Shown here one piece after another: positions 59,876 through 64,000 of a DNA stretch of 64,000 nt (position 1 is the stretch's first letter; each line of letters opens with the position of its first letter). The notes under the pieces were generated by a model, which was not told the DNA's origin, did no database searches, and saw only the letters and a program-made list of their open reading frames with translations. Both the position numbers and the translations under genes were made by a program. This stretch comes from an uncultured Oscillospiraceae bacterium (GTDB lineage Bacteria; Bacillota; Clostridia; Oscillospirales; Oscillospiraceae), in contig CAAFLF010000019.1 in assembly GCA_900763685.1 (NCBI GenBank), positions 1 through 64,000 of the forward strand, given 5' to 3'.

Positions 59876-61630
59876 ATGAGCGTTTTTGACATCCTGGATC
59901 TCATCGGGGGCCTGGCCCTCTTCCTCTTCGGCATGCACATCATGGGAGACGCCCTGGAGAAGGCCGCGGGCTCCCGGCTGAAAAACATCCTCGCGGGCAT
60001 GACCGGCAGCCCCCTCCGGGCGTTGCTGCTGGGCCTCGGCGTCACGGCGGTGATCCAGTCCTCCTCCGCCACCACCGTCATGGTGGTGGGCTTCGTGAAC
60101 TCCGGCCTCATGGAGCTCCGCCAGGCCATCGGCGTCATCATGGGCGCCAACATCGGCACCACGGTGACGGCCTGGCTCCTGAGCCTCAGCGGCATCCAGG
60201 GAGACAGCCTGGTGCTGAAGCTCCTGAAGCCCTCCTCCTTCACCCCCGTCCTGGCCCTCATCGGCATCCTCCTGGTGCTGGGGTCCAAGCGTGGCGTCCG
60301 CCGGGACGCCGGCACGGCCCTCCTGGGCTTTGCCGTCCTGATGGCGGGGATGGAGACCATGAGCGGCGCTGTGGCCCCTCTCGCCCACAGCGAGACCTTC
60401 GCGGGCCTCCTTCTGGTCTTTACCAATCCCATCCTGGGTGTCCTGGCCGGCGCGGCGCTGACGGCCGTCATCCAGTCCTCCTCCGCCTCCGTGGGCATCC
60501 TCCAGGCCCTCAGCGCCACCGGCGCCGTCACCAACGCCGTGGCCATCCCCATCATCATGGGCCAGAACATCGGCACCACCGTCACGGCCCTCCTCTCCTC
60601 CGTGGGCACCAACCGTGCCGCCCGCCGGGCCGCCCTCGTCCACTTCTACTTTAACCTCATCGGCACCGTGGTGTGCCTGCCGGTCTTCTGGCTCATCCGG
60701 GACCTGGCGGCTCCCGCCCTCCTGGGGGAGAGCGCCTCCGCCTTCTCCATCGCCGTCTTCCACAGCGTCTTCAACGTCACCTGCACCGCCCTGCTCTTCC
60801 CCTTCCGGGGCAAGCTGGAGGCCCTGGCCATCCGTACCATCCCCGAGACCGCCCAGGACGCCCCCTTCGCCATGCTGGATGAGCGCCTTCTCGCCACCCC
60901 CGCCATCGCGGCGGAGCGCTGCCGGACCCTCATCTGCGACATGGCCTCCCGGGCGGAGCGGAACCTGCTTCTCGCCATCTCCCTCCTGGTGGAGCCCAGC
61001 GACACCGCCTTTGAGACCGTGGAGACCGAGGAATCCTATCTCGACCGCTGTGAGGATGCCCTGGGCAGCTACCTTGTGAAGCTCTCCGCCGCCAGTCCCA
61101 GTGAGGCGGACAGCCGCAGCGTTTCCCAGTGGCTCCACACCGTCACGGACTTAGAGCGCATCGGCGACCACGCCATGAACATTGCCCAGCACGCCCGGGA
61201 CATGGCCCAAAGCGGCCACCGCTTTTCCCCCGCCGCCCGGGCGGACCTCCAGGTCATCACCGACGCCCTGACGGAGACCGTCACCCGGGCCACCCAGGCC
61301 TTCCGGGACGGCGACATCCCCGCGGCGCAGCGGGTGGAGCCCCTGGAGGATGTCATCGACAGCCTCTCCGCCCAGCTCCGGGACCGGCACGTCAAGCGCC
61401 TCCAGGCCGGGCAGTGCGAGTTCGCCAACAGCTTCGCCTTCGACGAGATCCTGACGGACCTGGAGCGGGTGGGCGACCACTGCTCCAACATCGCCGCCTG
61501 CGAGATCGCTCTCAGCGCCGCCAACATGGACATGCACGCCTACCGGGACGCCGTGAAGGCCGGGGAGACCGGCGACTTCCGGGCGGAGCGGAAGGCCGCC
61601 GCCGCCAAGTACCGCCTGCCCCCGCTGTAA
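59876..61630 (+). CDS. Na/Pi cotransporter with PhoU-like C-terminal domain
   Basis: A 584-residue phosphate transporter of the NptA/SLC34 kind. It has two inverted QSSS repeats (VIQSSSATTVMVVGFVNSG and VIQSSSASVGILQALSATG), which form the Na+/phosphate site in relatives. After about residue 340 comes a helical PhoU-like domain (LERIGDHAMNIAQHARDM, LERVGDHCSNIAACEI). GGGAAGGAGCGAGC precedes the ATG. It may link phosphate uptake with sensing; no pho regulon site was recognised. Confidence 0.93.
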   Translation: MSVFDILDLIGGLALFLFGMHIMGDALEKAAGSRLKNILAGMTGSPLRALLLGLGVTAVIQSSSATTVMVVGFVNSGLMELRQAIGVIMGANIGTTVTAWLLSLSGIQGDSLVLKLLKPSSFTPVLALIGILLVLGSKRGVRRDAGTALLGFAVLMAGMETMSGAVAPLAHSETFAGLLLVFTNPILGVLAGAALTAVIQSSSASVGILQALSATGAVTNAVAIPIIMGQNIGTTVTALLSSVGTNRAARRAALVHFYFNLIGTVVCLPVFWLIRDLAAPALLGESASAFSIAVFHSVFNVTCTALLFPFRGKLEALAIRTIPETAQDAPFAMLDERLLATPAIAAERCRTLICDMASRAERNLLLAISLLVEPSDTAFETVETEESYLDRCEDALGSYLVKLSAASPSEADSRSVSQWLHTVTDLERIGDHAMNIAQHARDMAQSGHRFSPAARADLQVITDALTETVTRATQAFRDGDIPAAQRVEPLEDVIDSLSAQLRDRHVKRLQAGQCEFANSFAFDEILTDLERVGDHCSNIAACEIALSAANMDMHAYRDAVKAGETGDFRAERKAAAAKYRLPPL

Positions 61631-61645
61631 ATTTGCCCCGCTCCC

Positions 61646-61723
61646 GGGCCCCGGCGTCCCCCTCAAGCGCCGGGGCCCGACTCCTTCTGATGGAACACGC
61701 CGCCATTTCTGGCGGCGTGTTCC
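61646..61723 (+). terminator. two hairpins after the Na/Pi gene
   Basis: GGGCCCCGGCG/CGCCGGGGCCC (61646-61678), then GGAACACGCCGCCA/TGGCGGCGTGTTCC (61692-61723). Neither has a clean T-run, but together they should end most transcripts. Confidence 0.6.
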
Positions 61724-61729
61724 CTTCCG

Positions 61730-61960
61730 TAAGGAATTTTTCGCACTGCGCTCGGGTGCCTTGCCCCGGCAAAGCCGGGGCCGCGACACTTCGCTTCGTG
61801 AGAGGTATTTTTTCCGCCGCGCAGAAGGTGAATTGCCCCGCAGGGGCAAGAGAAGCCACCCTGGGGTGTGCCGCCGGAAAAAATCATTCTGATTTCGCGC
61901 CCGCGGGCGCGAGGGGCCGGGGAAAGCGGTCTTCGCTTCCCGAAAATTTTCCGAAAAACC
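61730..61960. repeat. palindrome-rich intergenic element, related to that at 29308
   Basis: Several small palindromes in series: CCCCGGC-AAA-GCCGGGG, TTGCCCC-GCA-GGGGCAA, CGCGCCC-GC-GGGCGCG, GAAAATTTTC. AGGTATTTTTTCCG and, 60 bases on, TGCCGCCGGAAAAAATCATTCTG match the element between grpE and dnaK. It may be a family of dispersed repeats. An open frame on the minus strand is not convincing as a gene. Confidence 0.5.
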
Positions 61961-61962
61961 GG

Positions 61963-61991
61963 TTGCCACGCCCTTCAGAAGGGATTATAAT
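61963..61991 (+). promoter_or_regulatory. promoter of the NhaC-type antiporter gene
   Basis: TTGCCA and a perfect TATAAT are exactly 17 bases apart, 66 bases before the start codon. Confidence 0.85.
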
Positions 61992-62057
61992 GAAATTTAC
62001 TTTAGCTGATTTCCGCTTTAGAGCGCAAAAAAGAGAGAATTGAGAGGAAGCAAAACC

Positions 62058-63470
62058 ATGGATCAGGGTCTGAACCGCAAGCCCAACGGCTGGGCACTGC
62101 TGCCGTTCCTTATCTTCATCGTCATCTACCTGGGGGCCGGCCTCTTCCTGCAGCGGCAGGGGGTGAAGATGGCCTTCTACCAGTTCCCCTCCGTCACCGC
62201 CATGTTCCTGGCCGTGGTGGCCGCCTTCTGTATGGGGAAGGAGAAGCTGGATGAGAAGTTCAGCATCTTCGCCCGGGGCGCCGCCAATGAGAACGTCCTC
62301 ACCATGCTGATGATCTACATCCTGGCGGGCGCCTTCTCCACCGTGGCCAAGAGCATGGGCGGCGTGGACGCCACCGTCAACCTGGGCCTTGCCATCATCC
62401 CCGTGGAGCTGCTGGTTGCGGGCATGTTCGTGATCTCCGCCTTCCTGGGCACCGCCACGGGCACCTCTGTCGGCACCATCACGGCCCTCGTCCCCATCGC
62501 CGTGGGCCTTGCCAGCGAGAGCGGCCTCAGCGTGCCCCTGATGCTGGGGGCCTGCGCCGGCGGCGCCATGTTCGGCGATAACCTCTCCATGATCTCGGAC
62601 ACCACCATCGCCGCCACCAAGACCCAGGGCGTGGCCCTGAAGGATAAGTTCCGGGTGAACTTCTACATCGCCCTGCCGGCGGCCATCCTCACCCTCGTCA
62701 TCCTCCTTGTCATCGGCCGGGGCGGCGGCGCCGTGCTGGAGCCCCGGAGCTTCGACATCCTGAAGGTCCTCCCCTACGTGCTGGTGCTGACCCTGGCCAT
62801 CCTTGGCGTCAACGTCTTCCTGACCCTGACCCTCGGCATCTTCTCCGCCGGGATCATCGGCCTCTGCGCCGGGGACCTCACCATCTTCACCTTTGCCCAG
62901 GACATCTGGAACGGCTTCACCGGCATGAGCGAGGTCTTCTTCCTGGCCCTCTTCTGCGGCGGCATCTCGGAGCTCATCGCCCACAACGGCGGCATCGTCT
63001 GGCTCATCGAGAAGCTCCGGAAGAGGATGCACGGCGGCAAGTCCGCCCAGATCGGCATGTCCGTGCTGGTGTCTCTCGCGGACTGCGCCACCGCCAACAA
63101 TACCGTGGCCATCATCCTCTGCGGCAATGTGGCCAAGGACATGAGCCGGGAGTTCAAGGTGGACCCCCGGCGGACGGCCTCCCTTCTTGATGTCTTCTCC
63201 TGCGTCTTCCAGGGCATCATCCCCTACGGCGCGCAGCTGCTGATGGCGGCGTCCCTGACGACGACTACCTACGGCATCGTCATCAGCCCCGTGGAGATCG
63301 TGCCCTACATGTGGTACTGCTGGATCCTGGCATTCTTCGGCCTCCTCTCCATCTTCGTGCCCTACGCCGACCGCACCTGCCGCAAAGACCCCTGGAACTG
63401 GGAGTACGACGTGGCCGAGTCCGGCGTGGAAGCCAAGAAGGCCCTCCTGGAGAAGTCCCACGAACTGTAA
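62058..63470 (+). CDS. NhaC-family Na+/H+ antiporter
   Basis: A 470-residue membrane protein with about eleven hydrophobic segments. ISAFLGTATGTSVGTITALVPIAV and CAGGAMFGDNLSMISDTTIAATKTQG are typical NhaC motifs, the latter holding acidic residues expected to bind the ion. The ATG at 62058 follows GAGAGGAAGCAAAACC. It exchanges Na+ (or a Na+-linked organic ion, as in MleN) for H+, and can use or balance the gradient made by Rnf. Confidence 0.9.
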   Translation: MDQGLNRKPNGWALLPFLIFIVIYLGAGLFLQRQGVKMAFYQFPSVTAMFLAVVAAFCMGKEKLDEKFSIFARGAANENVLTMLMIYILAGAFSTVAKSMGGVDATVNLGLAIIPVELLVAGMFVISAFLGTATGTSVGTITALVPIAVGLASESGLSVPLMLGACAGGAMFGDNLSMISDTTIAATKTQGVALKDKFRVNFYIALPAAILTLVILLVIGRGGGAVLEPRSFDILKVLPYVLVLTLAILGVNVFLTLTLGIFSAGIIGLCAGDLTIFTFAQDIWNGFTGMSEVFFLALFCGGISELIAHNGGIVWLIEKLRKRMHGGKSAQIGMSVLVSLADCATANNTVAIILCGNVAKDMSREFKVDPRRTASLLDVFSCVFQGIIPYGAQLLMAASLTTTTYGIVISPVEIVPYMWYCWILAFFGLLSIFVPYADRTCRKDPWNWEYDVAESGVEAKKALLEKSHEL

Positions 63471-63486
63471 ACCCACCGTGATCACC

Positions 63487-63525
63487 CGGCAGGGGACGCT
63501 CCGCGTCCCCTGCCGTCTTTTTTCC
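63487..63525 (+). terminator. rho-independent terminator of the antiporter gene
   Basis: CGGCAGGGGACGC pairs with GCGTCCCCTGCCG around TCC, then TCTTTTTT. Confidence 0.93.
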
Positions 63526-63552
63526 GCCAGACAGCCGCCCCCGCCCTGCCTC

Positions 63553-63581
63553 TTGCGCGGGCGCTAAACTTGTGTTAAGAT
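63553..63581 (+). promoter_or_regulatory. promoter of the CmpB-type gene
   Basis: TTGCGC and TAAGAT are 17 bases apart, about 70 bases before the start codon. Confidence 0.5.
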
Positions 63582-63648
63582 AAACTCCTGTTCGAGACCC
63601 GTTTCCGTCCGGCAGGCCCGCCCTGCCACCGCCGAAAAGGAGGCCCCC

Positions 63649-64000
63649 ATGCGCGTCTATACCCCGGAGCAGTGGCTGCTGCTCTTTTACTTCTACTGTC
63701 TGTGCGGCTGGATCTGGGAGAGCTGCTTCGTCTCCTGCAAGCAGCGCCGCTGGGTGAACCGGGGCTTCCTCCACGGACCCTGGCTGCCCATCTACGGCTC
63801 CGGCGCCATCATCATCCTTTTCGCCACCCTCCCGGTGCGCGGCAGCGCCATCGGCATCGCCCTCATGGGCACCTTCGCCGCCACGCTCCTGGAATACGTC
63901 ACCGGCGCCGTCATGGAGCGCATCTTCAAGATGCGCTACTGGGACTACACCAACCAGCCCTTTAACCTCAACGGCTACATCTGCCTCACCAGCTCCATCG
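63649..64000 (+). CDS. putative membrane protein of the CmpB/ABC-transporter-permease-like family, partial
   Basis: The window ends inside this gene; 117 codons are visible from the ATG after AAAAGGAGGCCCCC. Hallmarks are LLLFYFYCLCGWIWES, then RGFLHGPWLPIYGSGA and LLEYVTGAVMERIFKMRYWDY, typical of the PF06541 family often labelled putative ABC transporter permease, without proof of transport. At least three membrane segments are seen. Confidence 0.85.
   Translation, partial: MRVYTPEQWLLLFYFYCLCGWIWESCFVSCKQRRWVNRGFLHGPWLPIYGSGAIIILFATLPVRGSAIGIALMGTFAATLLEYVTGAVMERIFKMRYWDYTNQPFNLNGYICLTSSI

Noticed and set aside
61731-61969. Minus-strand frame in the intergenic element after the Na/Pi gene
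   Set aside because: It runs across several palindromes, has no ribosome site and is Arg/Pro-rich as expected from chance.

Overview
The window reads as chromosomal DNA of a GC-rich anaerobic Clostridium-class bacterium, most likely an Oscillospiraceae-type gut commensal (inference). The signs are a complete rnfCDGEAB operon, pyruvate phosphate dikinase, an hrcA-grpE-dnaK-dnaJ operon with a CIRCE element, the spore-formation genes yabP and yabQ next to divIC, YaaT, lipoproteins with Firmicutes-type signals, and strong Shine-Dalgarno sites. I saw no rRNA, tRNA, CRISPR array, integrase, transposase or phage gene.

Layout. 0.2-7 kb: an RpiR regulator, a PhnD/PhnC/PhnE/PhnE-type ABC importer, a cytoplasmic 5'-nucleotidase-family phosphatase and a PAP2 phosphatase. 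7.1-10.4 kb: a secreted X-Pro dipeptidyl-peptidase-like hydrolase with three S-layer homology domains. 10.7-13.1 kb: a decayed locus, with a truncated AraC-type regulator divergent from a chimeric gene in which an ECF S component is fused in frame to the second part of an ECF ATPase. 13.2-19.4 kb: ppdK, holB, yaaT and a Cof-type HAD phosphatase.

19.4-21.1 kb is an AT-richer island with the most interesting system here: a radical SAM/SPASM maturase and, directly upstream, a 31-codon gene for a six-cysteine peptide. The two are separated by a perfect 14-bp hairpin that looks like an attenuator. It looks like a minimal two-gene RiPP locus.

21.1-35 kb: a DUF975 membrane protein, the Rnf operon, the heat-shock operon, a PHP phosphatase, rpiB and a membrane-anchored putative glycosidase. 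35-42.7 kb: an MBL hydrolase, mutY with two small membrane proteins, a PfkB kinase, a PflA-like radical SAM protein, a lone ECF S component, a lipoprotein, a thiolase and a nitroreductase. 43-49 kb: a probable malto-oligosaccharide locus (binding lipoprotein, two permeases, LacI regulator, MalQ) with a palindromic operator at its promoter. 49-55 kb: HAD phosphatases, a lipoprotein, pyrrolidone-carboxylate peptidase, a 35-residue conserved-looking protein, a GNAT protein, a flavodoxin/ferredoxin fusion and the hibernation factor Hpf. 55-64 kb: a Sel1-repeat protein, the yabP-yabQ-divIC-S1 cluster, a MATE exporter, a Na/Pi cotransporter, an NhaC-type antiporter and the start of a CmpB-type membrane protein.

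How it fits together. Rnf couples ferredoxin oxidation to NAD reduction and builds the Na+ or H+ gradient that the MATE, Na/Pi and NhaC proteins can use. PPDK links pyruvate, PEP and PPi metabolism. The sugar locus feeds glycolysis. Functions are assigned by reading the protein sequence and recalling family motifs; no database search was run. Promoters and operators were found by eye.
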